Source: Pseudooceanicola lipolyticus
GTDB taxonomy: Bacteria > Pseudomonadota > Alphaproteobacteria > Rhodobacterales > Rhodobacteraceae
DNA: 64,000 bases
Assembly: GCF_002786325.1 (NCBI RefSeq)
Contig: NZ_PGTB01000005.1
Coordinates: 38,369-102,368 of the forward strand
Direction of reading: 5' to 3'
Shown piece after piece: positions 27,896-37,415 of this stretch (positions are counted from its first letter, which is position 1; each line of letters begins with the position of its first letter). The translations under genes were made by a program, and so were the position numbers. Under the pieces are notes generated by a model. That model worked only from the letters and a program-made list of their open reading frames with translations, was not told the origin of the DNA and made no database searches.

Positions 27896-28606
27896 TTATG
27901 TTCGGACCGGGCTGAGAACGATCTCGGGCAGGCAGACGCCCGCTTGCATCTCGGCCACGAAAACTGCGGTTTTTGCCATGTCTTCGGGCTGGATCATGGC
28001 GGCCATCGTGTCGGTGTCAAATCCCGGCCGCCGCGCCAGGAGCGGCGTGGCAACCTCGGCAGGACACAGCGCGGTGGAGCGGATGCCGTTCTTGCCCTCT
28101 TCGTCGTTGAGGCTGAGCGACAAGTCGGACAAGGCATGTTTCGAGGCGCCGTAGACCACGCCGCCCGTGGCGGAATGAAAGCGCCCCGCCCAGCTTGAGG
28201 TGTGGATCATTACCCCGTCCTTCTGCGCTCGCATGATCGGCAGGCAGGCGGCAATGACATTGAGCGCGCCGGTGACGTTCACGTCGATCACCTGATCCCA
28301 GCTTGCCCAGTCCAGTTCAGCCCAGGTGCGTTTCGGGATATTCAGTCCAGCATTGTTGCACAGCACCGTCAGGTTCCCGCCCCACTCGGCAATCTCCTGT
28401 GCAGCGTCGGCCATGCCAGTGCGATTCGTGACATCGCCGCTCTTGATATACACGTCCTCCTGTGCCGGCAGGCTGGCTGCGACGGTTTCAAGAGCTTCGG
28501 TGTTGCGGGCGGTCAAAGCCACGCGATAGCCTGCGGCGGCGAAGGCCCTTGCCATGGCCGCGCCGATTCCCGATCCCGCGCCAGTGATCCAGGCAGTCTT
28601 TTTCAT
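27896..28606 (-). CDS. Short-chain dehydrogenase/reductase
   Basis: A 236-residue classical SDR with TGAGSGIG, NNAGLN, a serine in HTSSWAG and YGASKHA as YxxxK. The start at 28606 is preceded by GGGAAAG on the minus strand. A much longer frame upstream (to 28843) has no SDR-like sequence and was not used. It is the first gene of the SDR-VOC-Lrp operon and shares a 196-bp divergent promoter region with the ABC operon. The substrate is unknown. Confidence 0.88.
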   Translation of the reverse strand: MKKTAWITGAGSGIGAAMARAFAAAGYRVALTARNTEALETVAASLPAQEDVYIKSGDVTNRTGMADAAQEIAEWGGNLTVLCNNAGLNIPKRTWAELDWASWDQVIDVNVTGALNVIAACLPIMRAQKDGVMIHTSSWAGRFHSATGGVVYGASKHALSDLSLSLNDEEGKNGIRSTALCPAEVATPLLARRPGFDTDTMAAMIQPEDMAKTAVFVAEMQAGVCLPEIVLSPVRT

Positions 28607-28675
28607 GTGCTTTCCCGCGTTTTCTTCGATATGAAGATCGTAGCACCAAATTTTAGCCAGTGTGTAGAAGGAATT

Positions 28676-28699
28676 TCCAATTTTTTTGTAAAAGTTGGA
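28676..28699. promoter_or_regulatory. TCCAA-N14-TTGGA dyad in the divergent promoter region
   Basis: TCCAA (28676-28680) and TTGGA (28695-28699) flank an AT-rich centre between the SDR-VOC-Lrp operon and the ABC operon. A second dyad, CATCAT-GTG-ATGATG, lies at 28729-28743. Either could bind the Lrp protein encoded nearby; this is only suggested by position. Confidence 0.35.
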
Positions 28700-28802
28700 T
28701 TTTGGTGTTGACCGTGATAAGAGCCTCTCATCATGTGATGATGCACGAACACCGCATGAGGCCGAAACCAGGCCACACAACCGACATGGAGTATTCGAAA
28801 CG

Positions 28803-30398
28803 ATGAACTTGAAGATGAAAAAGGTGGGGCTTGCACTCGCCACGGCCGGGGCGCTCAGCTCGGTGGCCTTTGCGGCCGCCGCGCAGGACGACGTCCAAAA
28901 AGGCGGTACCGCCGTGATTCAGATGATTTCGGAACAGCGGATCCTGAATCCCGGCCTGCGCGCATCCACCGGGGTTTACAACATCACCGGCAAGATCATG
29001 GAGCCGCTGATTGACAAAAGCTATGACGGCTTCGAGCCGGTGCTGGCCACCGAATGGTCCGGTTCGGAAGATGGGAAGACCATCACGCTGAAGCTGCGTG
29101 AAGGGGTGAACTGGCACGATGGCGAACCGTTCACCTGCGACGATGTGGCATTTTCGGCGATGGAGCTTTGGAAGGAATTTCTGAACTACTCCTCCGCCCT
29201 CCAGGCCAACCTGGAAAGCGTCGACTGCCCCGATCCGCATACGGCCGTGTTCAACTATTCGAAACCGATGCCGATTGAACTGTTCGTGGCGGCCATGCCC
29301 GATCTGGGCCACCCGGTCCCGAAACATCTGTTTGAGGGCACCGACATTCTGAAGAACGAATACAACACCGCGCCCGTCGGCACCGGCCCGTTCAAGTTTG
29401 TCGAATACGAGCGTGGGCAATATGTGCTGGCGGAAAAGAACGAAGATTACTGGCGCGAGGGATACCCCTATCTCGACCGCATCGTCTGGCGCTTCATCAA
29501 GGACAAATCCGCTGCGGCCGCTGCGCTGGAAGCGGGCGAGGTGCATGAATCTGGGTTCATCGGCGTCTCGATGGCCGATGTGGACCGGTTCAGCAAGGAC
29601 GATCGTTTCGATGTCGGCACCGACGGCTATGAAAACAACGTCGCCCACTCCACGGTCGAGTTCAATCACCGCAACCCGATCCTGGCCGATCTGAAAGTGC
29701 GCCAGGCCATCTATCACGGTCTCGATATCGACTATGCGATCCAGACCATCATGCATGGTTTCGCCAAGCCTGGCCGTGGCCCGGTCCCCAGCGCGGGTGG
29801 TGTCAATTACACCGATGACGTGCCGACCTACGACTATGATCCCGAGCTGGCCAAGCAGATGCTCGACGAGGCGGGTTACCCGGTTCAGGACGACGGTTTC
29901 CGGTTCCACCTGCGCCACCGTCCGGCACCCTGGGGCGAATATACCGAACTTTGGGCCGAGTATTTCGCGCAGGCGATGAAAGAGATCGATATCAATGTCG
30001 AACTCCTGACCAACGACGCGCCGGGCTTCCTCAACGGTGTCTATCGCGACTACGATTTTGACACGGCAAATGGCTGGCACCAGTTCCGCTCGGACCCGGC
30101 GGTTTCGACCATGGTGTGGCTGCGTTCGGGTCAGCCGGAAGGCACCCCGTGGACCAACCAGTTCGGCTGGAAGAGCGATGAACTGGACGCGATGATCGAC
30201 GCGGCGGCTTCCGAGTTGGATGTCGACAAGCGTGCGGCGATGTATCACGAGATCCAGTCGCGCGCGATGGCCGAGCTTCCGGTGATCTTCGCAATCGAGC
30301 ACCCGTTCATCTCGGTCACCTCGAAAAAACTCCGCAACCACCACAACACGCCGCGGTGGAACTCGTCGAGCTGGTACGACCTCTGGCTTGAAGACTGA
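28803..30398 (+). CDS. ABC peptide-type substrate-binding protein (SBP family 5)
   Basis: A 531-residue periplasmic receptor. The signal peptide covers roughly residues 1-28 and ends FAAAAQ. Family features are LATEWSGSEDGKTITLKLREGVNWHDGEPFTCDDVAFS and GTGPFKFVEYERGQYVLAEKNEDYWR, the classic DppA/OppA pattern. I chose the ATG at 28803 because it starts directly before a positively charged signal sequence; a GGAG lies about 12 nt upstream. It heads an eight-gene operon that also encodes two permeases, a fused ATPase and four enzymes. The substrate is probably the amino-acid derivative processed by those enzymes. Confidence 0.92.
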   Translation: MNLKMKKVGLALATAGALSSVAFAAAAQDDVQKGGTAVIQMISEQRILNPGLRASTGVYNITGKIMEPLIDKSYDGFEPVLATEWSGSEDGKTITLKLREGVNWHDGEPFTCDDVAFSAMELWKEFLNYSSALQANLESVDCPDPHTAVFNYSKPMPIELFVAAMPDLGHPVPKHLFEGTDILKNEYNTAPVGTGPFKFVEYERGQYVLAEKNEDYWREGYPYLDRIVWRFIKDKSAAAAALEAGEVHESGFIGVSMADVDRFSKDDRFDVGTDGYENNVAHSTVEFNHRNPILADLKVRQAIYHGLDIDYAIQTIMHGFAKPGRGPVPSAGGVNYTDDVPTYDYDPELAKQMLDEAGYPVQDDGFRFHLRHRPAPWGEYTELWAEYFAQAMKEIDINVELLTNDAPGFLNGVYRDYDFDTANGWHQFRSDPAVSTMVWLRSGQPEGTPWTNQFGWKSDELDAMIDAAASELDVDKRAAMYHEIQSRAMAELPVIFAIEHPFISVTSKKLRNHHNTPRWNSSSWYDLWLED

Positions 30399-30416
30399 CG
30401 CAGTTGATCGATTGGC

Positions 30417-30437
30417 GGGCGCGTCGTGAACGCGCCC
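30417..30437 (+). terminator. Hairpin between the ABC receptor and permease genes
   Basis: GGGCGCGT (30417-30424) pairs perfectly with ACGCGCCC (30430-30437) around CGTGA. The only upstream alternative start for the permease (GTG 30426) would lie in this loop, which supports the ATG at 30483. No T tract; probably a partial terminator or stabiliser. Confidence 0.6.
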
Positions 30438-30482
30438 GTCATTTCCCTCCCTGCCTATGATCCCGAAGGATCCAAGAAAACC

Positions 30483-31472
30483 ATGAAACTCAACATGCCT
30501 CCGATCCTGATCTATGCGCTCCGGCGTCTGGTGCAGGCCGTTCCCGTGGTCATCCTGATCATGATCGGCACTTTTCTTCTGCTCAAGCTGGCGCCTGGCG
30601 ACACGGTCGACGCGCTTGTGGGTGACATGGGCGGGGCCGATGCCGCCTTTATCGCACGGCTGCGCGCCGAATACGGGCTCGATCAGCCGGTCTGGGTGCA
30701 GCTTTGGCGGTATATGGTCAAGCTGGCCTCGTTCGATTTCGGCTGGTCCTTCGTTTACGAACAGCCCGTATCAACCGTGCTTTTGGACCGTCTCGGCACC
30801 ACGCTGATGCTGATGGCCGCGTCCCTGAGCATTGCCTTCACCGCCGGGATCGCGCTGGGTGCCATTGCCGCGCGCCGCGCCTATTCTGCGACCGACAACC
30901 TGATTTCGGTGCTTGGCCTGGTGTTCTACGCGACACCGTCGTTCTTCCTCTCGCTGATGCTGATGCTGGTGTTCTCCGTCAAGCTCGGCTGGCTGCCGGT
31001 GGGCGGGATCAAGACAATCGCCGCCTTCTACACCGGCTGGGATCACGTGTGGGACGTGGTTCGTCACCTGATCATGCCCACCGCCGCGCTGTCATTGATC
31101 TATCTGGCGTTCTACCTGCGGCTGATGCGCGCCTCGGTCATGGAAGTGGCCGAACTTGATTATGTCCGCACCGCCCGCGCGAAAGGGGCAAAGGAAGGCC
31201 GCCTGATGATTCACCACATCATGCGCAACGCACTGTTGCCGGTGGTCACGCTGCTGGGATTGCAGTTCTCCACCGTCCTCGGCGGCTCGATCGTGGTTGA
31301 AACCATCTTCACCCTGCCGGGCCTGGGCCAGCTGGCCTATCAGTCCGTCGTACAGCGAGACATGAACACTCTGATGGGGATCATTTTCCTCTGCTCGATC
31401 ATCGTCGTCGTCGTCAATTTCCTCACCGACCTGCTTTACGCACGTCTTGACAGCCGGATCGAACTCGCATGA
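30483..31472 (+). CDS. ABC dipeptide-type permease, DppB-like
   Basis: A 329-residue inner-membrane permease. It starts IYALRRLVQAVPVVILIMIGTFLLLKLAPGD, the usual DppB N-terminus, and has the EAA loop YVRTARAKGAKEGRLMIHHIMRNALLPVVTLLG. I chose the ATG at 30483 (after GAAGGATCC) over the GTG at 30426, which lies in a hairpin. Its stop overlaps the next start by ATGA. It forms the channel with the DppC-like protein encoded next. Confidence 0.92.
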   Translation: MKLNMPPILIYALRRLVQAVPVVILIMIGTFLLLKLAPGDTVDALVGDMGGADAAFIARLRAEYGLDQPVWVQLWRYMVKLASFDFGWSFVYEQPVSTVLLDRLGTTLMLMAASLSIAFTAGIALGAIAARRAYSATDNLISVLGLVFYATPSFFLSLMLMLVFSVKLGWLPVGGIKTIAAFYTGWDHVWDVVRHLIMPTAALSLIYLAFYLRLMRASVMEVAELDYVRTARAKGAKEGRLMIHHIMRNALLPVVTLLGLQFSTVLGGSIVVETIFTLPGLGQLAYQSVVQRDMNTLMGIIFLCSIIVVVVNFLTDLLYARLDSRIELA

Positions 31473-32344
31473 CCTTCGCCGATACTGAAATCGCCCCGCC
31501 CGAGCCGCCGCGCTATGTGATGTTCTGGCGGCGCTACAAGCGCAACCGCGCTGCTCTGCTGGGCCTGTTCCTCTTTGTCCTTGTGGTGCTCATGGCGCTG
31601 TTGGCCGGGATCGTCGATCCGGACGACCCGCTGCGCCGCGCGGGCCCGCCGCTTACCCCGCCATTCGTGAGCTGGGACACGCCCTTGGGCACCGACCAGC
31701 TGGGGCGCGACGTCCTGTCCGGGGTGTTCTACGGCGCACGCATCTCCCTGTTGATCGGTGTCGTCGCGACGCTTGTCGCCATTGTCATCGGCGTGGTGAT
31801 CGGCGCGCTTGCCGGGTATTTCGGTGGCTGGGTCGATGACGTGCTGATGCGCATCACCGAGGCTTTCCAGACCATCCCGAACTTTGTTCTGCTGCTGACG
31901 CTGGTCGCGATCATGGGCTCGAAGATCGAATGGATCACCATCGCGATCGGCATCGTCAGCTGGACCGCGCCGGCGCGCATGGTGCGTGCCGAGTTCATGT
32001 CGCTCAGAGGGCGCGAATTCGTGGATGCGGCACGCAACCTGGGGGTGTCGAACACATCGATCATCTTCCGCGAGATCCTGCCCAATGCGATGCCGCCGAT
32101 CGTGGTCTACGCCTCTGTCATCATGGCACTCTCGATCCTGATGGAAAGCGCGCTGGCCTTTCTTGCACTCGGGGACCCGAATTATGCCAGCTGGGGCAAC
32201 ATGATCGGCCAAGGCCGCGCGGTTCTGCGCTCGGCGCCTTACTGCGCCGTCATTCCCGGCATCGCCATCATCCTCACCGTGCTGTCCTTCTCGCTGCTGG
32301 GCGAGGGACTGAACGATGCGCTGAACCCGAGGCAGAAGAAATGA
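31469..32344 (+). CDS. ABC dipeptide-type permease, DppC-like
   Basis: A 291-residue permease. It has the N-terminal cytoplasmic segment MFWRRYKRNRAALLGLFLFVLVVLMALLAG, the GTDQLGRDVLSGVFYGARISLLIG motif that is standard in DppC/OppC proteins, and the EAA loop FVDAARNLGVSNTSIIFREILPNAM. It overlaps both neighbours by ATGA and is therefore translationally coupled to them. Confidence 0.93.
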   Translation: MTFADTEIAPPEPPRYVMFWRRYKRNRAALLGLFLFVLVVLMALLAGIVDPDDPLRRAGPPLTPPFVSWDTPLGTDQLGRDVLSGVFYGARISLLIGVVATLVAIVIGVVIGALAGYFGGWVDDVLMRITEAFQTIPNFVLLLTLVAIMGSKIEWITIAIGIVSWTAPARMVRAEFMSLRGREFVDAARNLGVSNTSIIFREILPNAMPPIVVYASVIMALSILMESALAFLALGDPNYASWGNMIGQGRAVLRSAPYCAVIPGIAIILTVLSFSLLGEGLNDALNPRQKK

Positions 32345-33987
32345 CCAAGGCAACCCCTCCCGTCCTCGAACTGCGCAATCTCGAAATTTCCCTGCCGGAA
32401 GGGGCCGACCGCCCCCATGCGCTCACGCAGCTCGATCTCACCATCGCACCGGGCGAGATCACCTGTCTGGTCGGCGAAAGCGGCTCGGGTAAGTCGCTCT
32501 GCGCAGGGGCCATCATGGGCCTGCTTCCGGAACCGCATGTGCGGGTCACCGGCGGGGCGATCCGGTTCATGGGCGAAGAGCTGCGCGGCAAATCTGACGC
32601 CGAGATGCGCAAGTTGCGCGGCGCCGATATTTCGATGATCTTCCAAGAGCCGATGACCGCGCTCAACCCGCAGAAAACCGTGGGGTGGCAGATCGACGAA
32701 GTGCTGCGCTTGCATACCAGCATGAGCAAGGCCGAACGCAAAGCCCGCGCCATCGAAATGCTTGATCGCGTGCATATCCCGGACCCGGAATCGGCCTTTA
32801 ACGCCCATCCGCATCAGATCTCTGGCGGCCAGCGGCAGCGTGTCATGATCGCGATGTCCCTGGTGCTGTCGCCGAAACTGATCATCGCCGATGAGCCGAC
32901 AACGGCGCTGGATGTCACCACCCAGCTGCAAATTCTCAAGCTCATTCGCGAGCTGCAGGAGGAAGAGGGCGCCGGCGTTCTGTTCATCACCCATGATTTC
33001 GGCGTTGTGGCCGAAATCGCCGACACGGTGGCGGTGTTGTGCCGGGGCGAACTGGTGGAAAGCGGCCCCACCGATGACGTGCTCAACCGACCGCAACACC
33101 CCTATACCAAGGCGCTGATCGGCGCGGTGCCCGCGCTGACCCCGCCACCGCTCAAAGCGGCAACGGAGGCCCCTATCGTTCTGAAGGGCACCGGGTTGAA
33201 GAAGACCTTTGCCGCCCGCGGCGGTCTGCTCAGCGGGAAGCGCAAGGCGGTGACCGCGGTGAAGGATCTGAGTTTTGAACTGCGCCAAGGCGAAACCCTG
33301 GGCGTTGTCGGGGAAAGCGGCTCGGGCAAGACCACGGTGTCGCGGATCGTGACGCGCCTGTTGGAATGCGACCAAGGTTCGGTCGAGTTGAACGGCACCG
33401 ACCTGCTGGCAGCGACGCCGAAACAGCTTCGCGCCCTGCGCAAGCAAATCCAGATGGTGTTTCAGGACCCGATGGCTTCGCTCAACCCGCGAAAACGGGT
33501 GGTCGACCTGATTGCCCAGGGGCCCATCGTGCATGGCACCGATCCGGCCAAGGCCCGCGAGGACGCGAAGAAACTTCTCGAACTTGTCGAGCTTTCGCCC
33601 GCCGCCGCCTATCGGTTCCCGCATGAATTCTCCGGCGGTCAGCGTCAGCGCATCGGCATTGCGCGCGCGCTTGCGCTCGAGCCCAAGGTGATTGTTGCGG
33701 ACGAGCCGGTCTCGGCCCTTGACGTGTCGGTGCAGGCGCAGGTGCTGAAACTGCTCGCCGATCTGCGGGACCGACTGAACCTGTCGCTTCTGTTCGTCAC
33801 CCATGACCTGCGGGTCGCCGCGCAGCTTTGCGACCGGATCATCGTCATGCAGAAGGGTGAGATTGTCGAAAGCGGTCCGACCGCCGAGGTCTTTGCCACC
33901 CCGCAACACCCCTATACGCAAAACCTGCTGTCCTCGATTCCCGGCCGCGACTGGACACCCCCATCGCTGCAAACGGATGCTGCTTGA
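32341..33987 (+). CDS. Fused dipeptide-type ABC ATPase (DppD-DppF in one chain)
   Basis: A 548-residue cytoplasmic protein with two complete ABC modules. Module 1 has Walker A GESGSGKS, signature [15 protein letters not shown] and Walker [13 protein letters not shown]. Module 2 has [24 protein letters not shown] and [12 protein letters not shown]. Each ends in the C-terminal QHPYT region of oligopeptide ATPases ([17 protein letters not shown]). The ATG at 32341 overlaps the DppC-like stop. The fusion is of the GsiA/YejF type. It completes the importer; enzyme genes follow 9 bp later. Confidence 0.93.
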   Translation: MTKATPPVLELRNLEISLPEGADRPHALTQLDLTIAPGEITCLVGESGSGKSLCAGAIMGLLPEPHVRVTGGAIRFMGEELRGKSDAEMRKLRGADISMIFQEPMTALNPQKTVGWQIDEVLRLHTSMSKAERKARAIEMLDRVHIPDPESAFNAHPHQISGGQRQRVMIAMSLVLSPKLIIADEPTTALDVTTQLQILKLIRELQEEEGAGVLFITHDFGVVAEIADTVAVLCRGELVESGPTDDVLNRPQHPYTKALIGAVPALTPPPLKAATEAPIVLKGTGLKKTFAARGGLLSGKRKAVTAVKDLSFELRQGETLGVVGESGSGKTTVSRIVTRLLECDQGSVELNGTDLLAATPKQLRALRKQIQMVFQDPMASLNPRKRVVDLIAQGPIVHGTDPAKAREDAKKLLELVELSPAAAYRFPHEFSGGQRQRIGIARALALEPKVIVADEPVSALDVSVQAQVLKLLADLRDRLNLSLLFVTHDLRVAAQLCDRIIVMQKGEIVESGPTAEVFATPQHPYTQNLLSSIPGRDWTPPSLQTDAA

Positions 33988-33996
33988 GAGTTTGAA

Positions 33997-35622
33997 ATGT
34001 CACTGGAATTTAAAGATATCCGCAACGCTCTGATCGGGGAGGGGACGGCGATATCCGGCCCCTTCGGCCCGCGGGCCCTGATCTATGCCGATTACGTTGC
34101 CTCCGGCCGCGCTCTGGACTTCATCGAAGATGCGATCCGCAGCCATGTGCTGCCTTATTATGGCAATACCCACACCGAGACCTCGTTTGTGGGCCGGCGC
34201 ACCACGCAGCTGCGCGAAATGGCGCGTGAAGCGGTGCGCGCGGCGGTGCATGCGGATCAAGACCACGCCGTAATCTTCACCGGTTCGGGCGCAACCGGCG
34301 CGGTGGACAAGCTGGTGCGCGCCTTCGCGATGAAGGGGCTTGCAAAGGGGGTCGTCTTCGTCGGCCCTTACGAACATCACTCGAACGATCTGCCCTGGCG
34401 CGAAAGCGGGGCCACGTTGGTGCGCATCCCGCTGAACGCGGCCGGCACCATCTGCCTGGAAACGCTGGAACGCAAGCTAGCGGAGCATGCCGAGGCGCCG
34501 CTGAAAATCGGGGTCTTCTCTGCGGCCTCGAATGTCACGGGCGTGCGTACCGATCTGCGGGCGATCGCCCGTCTGCTGCATGCGCATGACGCCTATTGCG
34601 TCGCCGATTTCGCCGCTGCCGCGCCCTATATGCCGGTGGAACTGGCCGAAAGTTCTGACCGGGCGGGGGATCGGATCGATGCCGCGGTGATTTCGCCGCA
34701 CAAGTTCCCCGGCGGTCCCGGCGCCTCGGGTGTGCTGATCGCCGAACGCAGCCTGTTTGACACCGCGCGCCCCACGCTTACCGGCGGTGGCACCGTCAGC
34801 TATGTCACCTCGGAGGGGCACAGCTATATCGCCGATCCGGAACATCGCGAAGAGGGCGGCACGCCGGCCATCGTCGACAACATCCGCGCCGGCATGGTGA
34901 TGCAGTTGAAGCGCGACATCGGCGAAGCCCGTATCGAGGCGCGGGAAACCACCTTGACCCGGCGGATGGAAAACGCCCTGCGCGCAATTCCGGGGATGGA
35001 ACTTTTGGGGCCCAGCAACGTGCCGCGCCTGGGGATCTTTTCGTTCAACCTGCGGGTGCGGGGCAAGCTGCTGCATCACAATTACGTCGTGGCGCTGCTC
35101 AATGACCTGTTCGGGATCCAGGCCCGAGGCGGTTGTTCCTGTGCGGGGCCCTACGGGCATGACCTGCTGGGCATTGATGTCGCGACCAGCGCCCGCCACC
35201 AGGCCGCGGTCCATCACGGTCATTCGATCTTCCGGCCGGGCTGGGCGCGGTTTGGCGTGAACTGGTTCTTCGATGACGAAGACGTGGACAAGATCGCCCG
35301 TGCCATCCGGTTTATCGCCGAGCGCGGGCTCGACATGTTGGCCCATTACCGGCTTGATGCGGTCGAGGGCATCTGGCGCGCCACCCCCGTCTTCGACGAG
35401 ACCTGCCCCGCAGACCTGTCCGCGCTGTGGCTGGAGCGCCAAGTGGCGGCGGGCGCGGCGCCCGATTTCGACACCTGCCTGAGCGAGGCCCACAAACTGG
35501 CGGATGGCGCCGGGGAGTTGAGCCGTGCGGGCGGCGCGGATTTCTCGGCTGACGAAGAGGCACTGCGCTGGTTCTGGTTGCCTCACGAGGTGACCGGCTG
35601 CGCCACCGAGGCGGCTGTCTGA
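33997..35622 (+). CDS. Class V aminotransferase-fold PLP enzyme (cysteine-desulfurase-like)
   Basis: A 541-residue PLP enzyme, longer than a typical SufS/IscS (about 400). The start LIYADYVASGRALDFIEDAI matches the NifS/class V N-terminus, FTGSGATGAVDKL binds the cofactor phosphate, and the PLP lysine is Lys236 in SPHKFPGGPG. The GGCSCAGPYGHDLLGID segment near residue 380 contains cysteines where desulfurases carry their catalytic loop. About 120 extra residues at the C-terminus are not recognised. It lies in an operon with an importer, an oxidase and two hydrolases. C-S or C-N bond cleavage of a sulfur amino-acid derivative is plausible, not shown. Confidence 0.83.
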   Translation: MSLEFKDIRNALIGEGTAISGPFGPRALIYADYVASGRALDFIEDAIRSHVLPYYGNTHTETSFVGRRTTQLREMAREAVRAAVHADQDHAVIFTGSGATGAVDKLVRAFAMKGLAKGVVFVGPYEHHSNDLPWRESGATLVRIPLNAAGTICLETLERKLAEHAEAPLKIGVFSAASNVTGVRTDLRAIARLLHAHDAYCVADFAAAAPYMPVELAESSDRAGDRIDAAVISPHKFPGGPGASGVLIAERSLFDTARPTLTGGGTVSYVTSEGHSYIADPEHREEGGTPAIVDNIRAGMVMQLKRDIGEARIEARETTLTRRMENALRAIPGMELLGPSNVPRLGIFSFNLRVRGKLLHHNYVVALLNDLFGIQARGGCSCAGPYGHDLLGIDVATSARHQAAVHHGHSIFRPGWARFGVNWFFDDEDVDKIARAIRFIAERGLDMLAHYRLDAVEGIWRATPVFDETCPADLSALWLERQVAAGAAPDFDTCLSEAHKLADGAGELSRAGGADFSADEEALRWFWLPHEVTGCATEAAV

Positions 35623-36920
35623 TGACCGTCGAATTTCCGAACTCGCTTTGGGCCGCCACCGCGCCCGAGCGCTTGCCATCCGCGCCCCTCTCGGGGGTTG
35701 AAGAGACCGACCTCGCGGTGATCGGCGCCGGTTTTACGGGACTGTCGGCCGCCATCGAGGCGCGCAAACGCGGTCATGCGGTCACCGTGCTGGAAGGCAA
35801 GGCTGCGGGCTGGGGCGCGTCCGGGCGCAACAACGGGCAGGTCATTCCCATCCTGACCGCAGCGGAACCCGACGCCTGGGTTGCGCGCTATGGCGATGCC
35901 GGCAAACGCATGGTCAAGCTGATCGGCAATTCCGGCGATGTGCTGTTCGATCTCGTGCGCGAATTCGACATGCAGGCCGAAGCCGAACAGAGCGGCTGGT
36001 TTCAGCCCGCGCACAGCCCCGGACGGGTGAAACTGTCGCAAAAACGTGTCGAGGCCTGGCAACGCCACGGTTTCCCGGCGGAACTGAAAAACGCCCGGGA
36101 AGCCGCCGATCTGCTTGGCAGCGATTTCTGGCATGGCGGCATGTACAATCCGACGGGCGGACATATCAATCCGCTGGCCCTGGCGCGCGAAATGGCGCGC
36201 GTGGCCGAAGATCTTGGCGCGGTGATCCACGAGGAATCCCCGGCGATCTCCTATGAACGGATCGGCAATGAATGGGTCATCACCACACCCGAGGGCAAAC
36301 TGAAAGCCCGCGCATTGATCCTGGCCAGCAATGCCTATACCGGCGAACTGGTGGCGCAACTCGCGCCCCGCATCGCACGTTCCGTGGTGCCGGTGCTCAG
36401 CTGGCAAATGGCGACGCAGCCCGTGGGCGACAACCTGCGCCGGAAACTCCTGCCGGGCCGTCAGGCGGTGTCGGACACGCGCGGCGATCTGCGGTTCTTT
36501 CGCTATGATGCGCGCAACCGGCTGATCACGGGCGGGGCGGTGATTGGATCGTTTGACGTTGCCAACCGGGTCCGCAGAAAAGCCGCCCGCAATCTCGAAG
36601 AGGCCTTCCCGGAACTGGGCCTGCCCGAGATGACCCATGTCTGGTCGGGCTATATCGGCATGAACTGGGACCGTTTCCCGCGTGTGCACAAGCTCGGGCC
36701 CGATGGCTGGGCCTGGATCGGCTGCAACGGGCGGGGCGTCGCGCTTGGCACCTCATTGGGCCGCGAACTTGCCCGCGCCGCAACCGGTCAACCCGAGGAC
36801 GAACTTGCCCTGCCGGTGACCGAGCCGCAGGCCTTTCCGTTGCACGGTATCGTGCGCCGGGTGGCCCCGACATACCTGGCCTGGCTGAAACGTCAGGATC
36901 ACAAGGAGATCAACCTATGA
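35622..36920 (+). CDS. FAD-dependent amino-acid/amine oxidoreductase (DAO family, PuuB-like)
   Basis: A 432-residue flavoprotein. DLAVIGAGFTGLSAAIEARKRGHAVTVLEGKAAGWGASGRNNGQVIP is the FAD Rossmann motif followed by the conserved GASGRNNG stretch of the DAO/gamma-glutamylputrescine-oxidase group. The C-terminal part has WSGYIGMNWDRFPRVHKLGPDGWAWIGCNGRGVALGTSLGRELA, also typical. Its ATG shares one base with the previous stop (TGATG). Likely reaction: oxidative deamination or ring oxidation of an amino acid or cyclic imino acid imported by the ABC system. Confidence 0.88.
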   Translation: MTVEFPNSLWAATAPERLPSAPLSGVEETDLAVIGAGFTGLSAAIEARKRGHAVTVLEGKAAGWGASGRNNGQVIPILTAAEPDAWVARYGDAGKRMVKLIGNSGDVLFDLVREFDMQAEAEQSGWFQPAHSPGRVKLSQKRVEAWQRHGFPAELKNAREAADLLGSDFWHGGMYNPTGGHINPLALAREMARVAEDLGAVIHEESPAISYERIGNEWVITTPEGKLKARALILASNAYTGELVAQLAPRIARSVVPVLSWQMATQPVGDNLRRKLLPGRQAVSDTRGDLRFFRYDARNRLITGGAVIGSFDVANRVRRKAARNLEEAFPELGLPEMTHVWSGYIGMNWDRFPRVHKLGPDGWAWIGCNGRGVALGTSLGRELARAATGQPEDELALPVTEPQAFPLHGIVRRVAPTYLAWLKRQDHKEINL

Positions 36921-37411
36921 CCGACGAAAAAACCATGGAATTGAACGATATTCCGATTCTTTTGCGGCGCAGGATCGAGGCGATGATGCTGAAACACGTG
37001 CTTGACGTGATCACCGAACGATCCGGTCGCGAAGAGGCCGAGGCGGTGATCGGTGCGGCCTGTTCCAAATCCGCGATCGAGCAGGGCAAGATGCTGGCCG
37101 ATGAACTGGGCCATGCACCCGACCTGACGGATTTCGCCGCGATTCAGCCGAATTGGACCCGTGAAGACGCGCTGCGGATCGAGACCATCGAGATGTCCGA
37201 GGAAAAGATGGATTTCAACGTGGTCAAGTGCCGCTATGCCGAGATGTACCGGGACATGGGGCTGGGGGATATCGGCCATCTGTTGTCCTGCAACCGCGAT
37301 GGCGATTTCTGTATCGGCTATAATCCGGAGATCGAAATGACCCGGACACAGACGATCATGAAAGGCGCGAGCCACTGCGATTTCCGATACAGAATGAAGA
37401 AGGAGGCCTGA
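36917..37411 (+). CDS. L-2-amino-thiazoline-4-carboxylate hydrolase-like protein
   Basis: A 164-residue protein. The segment VVKCRYAEMYRDMGLGDIGHLLSCNRDGDFCIGYNPEI, followed by RTQTIMKGASHCDFRY, agrees with my knowledge of the ATC hydrolase family, which opens 2-aminothiazoline-4-carboxylate to N-carbamoyl-cysteine. The cysteines at the CRY, SCN and HCDF positions are notable. It overlaps the upstream oxidase gene by ATGA and is followed 4 bp later by an M20 amidohydrolase. In the known ATC pathway an N-carbamoyl-cysteine hydrolase of the M20 type acts next, so the pairing is meaningful. The actual substrate here may differ. Confidence 0.72.
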   Translation: MTDEKTMELNDIPILLRRRIEAMMLKHVLDVITERSGREEAEAVIGAACSKSAIEQGKMLADELGHAPDLTDFAAIQPNWTREDALRIETIEMSEEKMDFNVVKCRYAEMYRDMGLGDIGHLLSCNRDGDFCIGYNPEIEMTRTQTIMKGASHCDFRYRMKKEA

Positions 37412-37415
37412 GGAA

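Noticed and set aside
28607-28843. N-terminal extension of the minus-strand SDR
   Set aside because: It would overlap the start of the divergent receptor gene, and the Rossmann strand of the SDR begins right after the ATG at 28606.
32239-33972. 577-codon minus-strand frame
   Set aside because: Antisense shadow of the fused ABC ATPase, whose two full sets of Walker motifs settle the coding strand.
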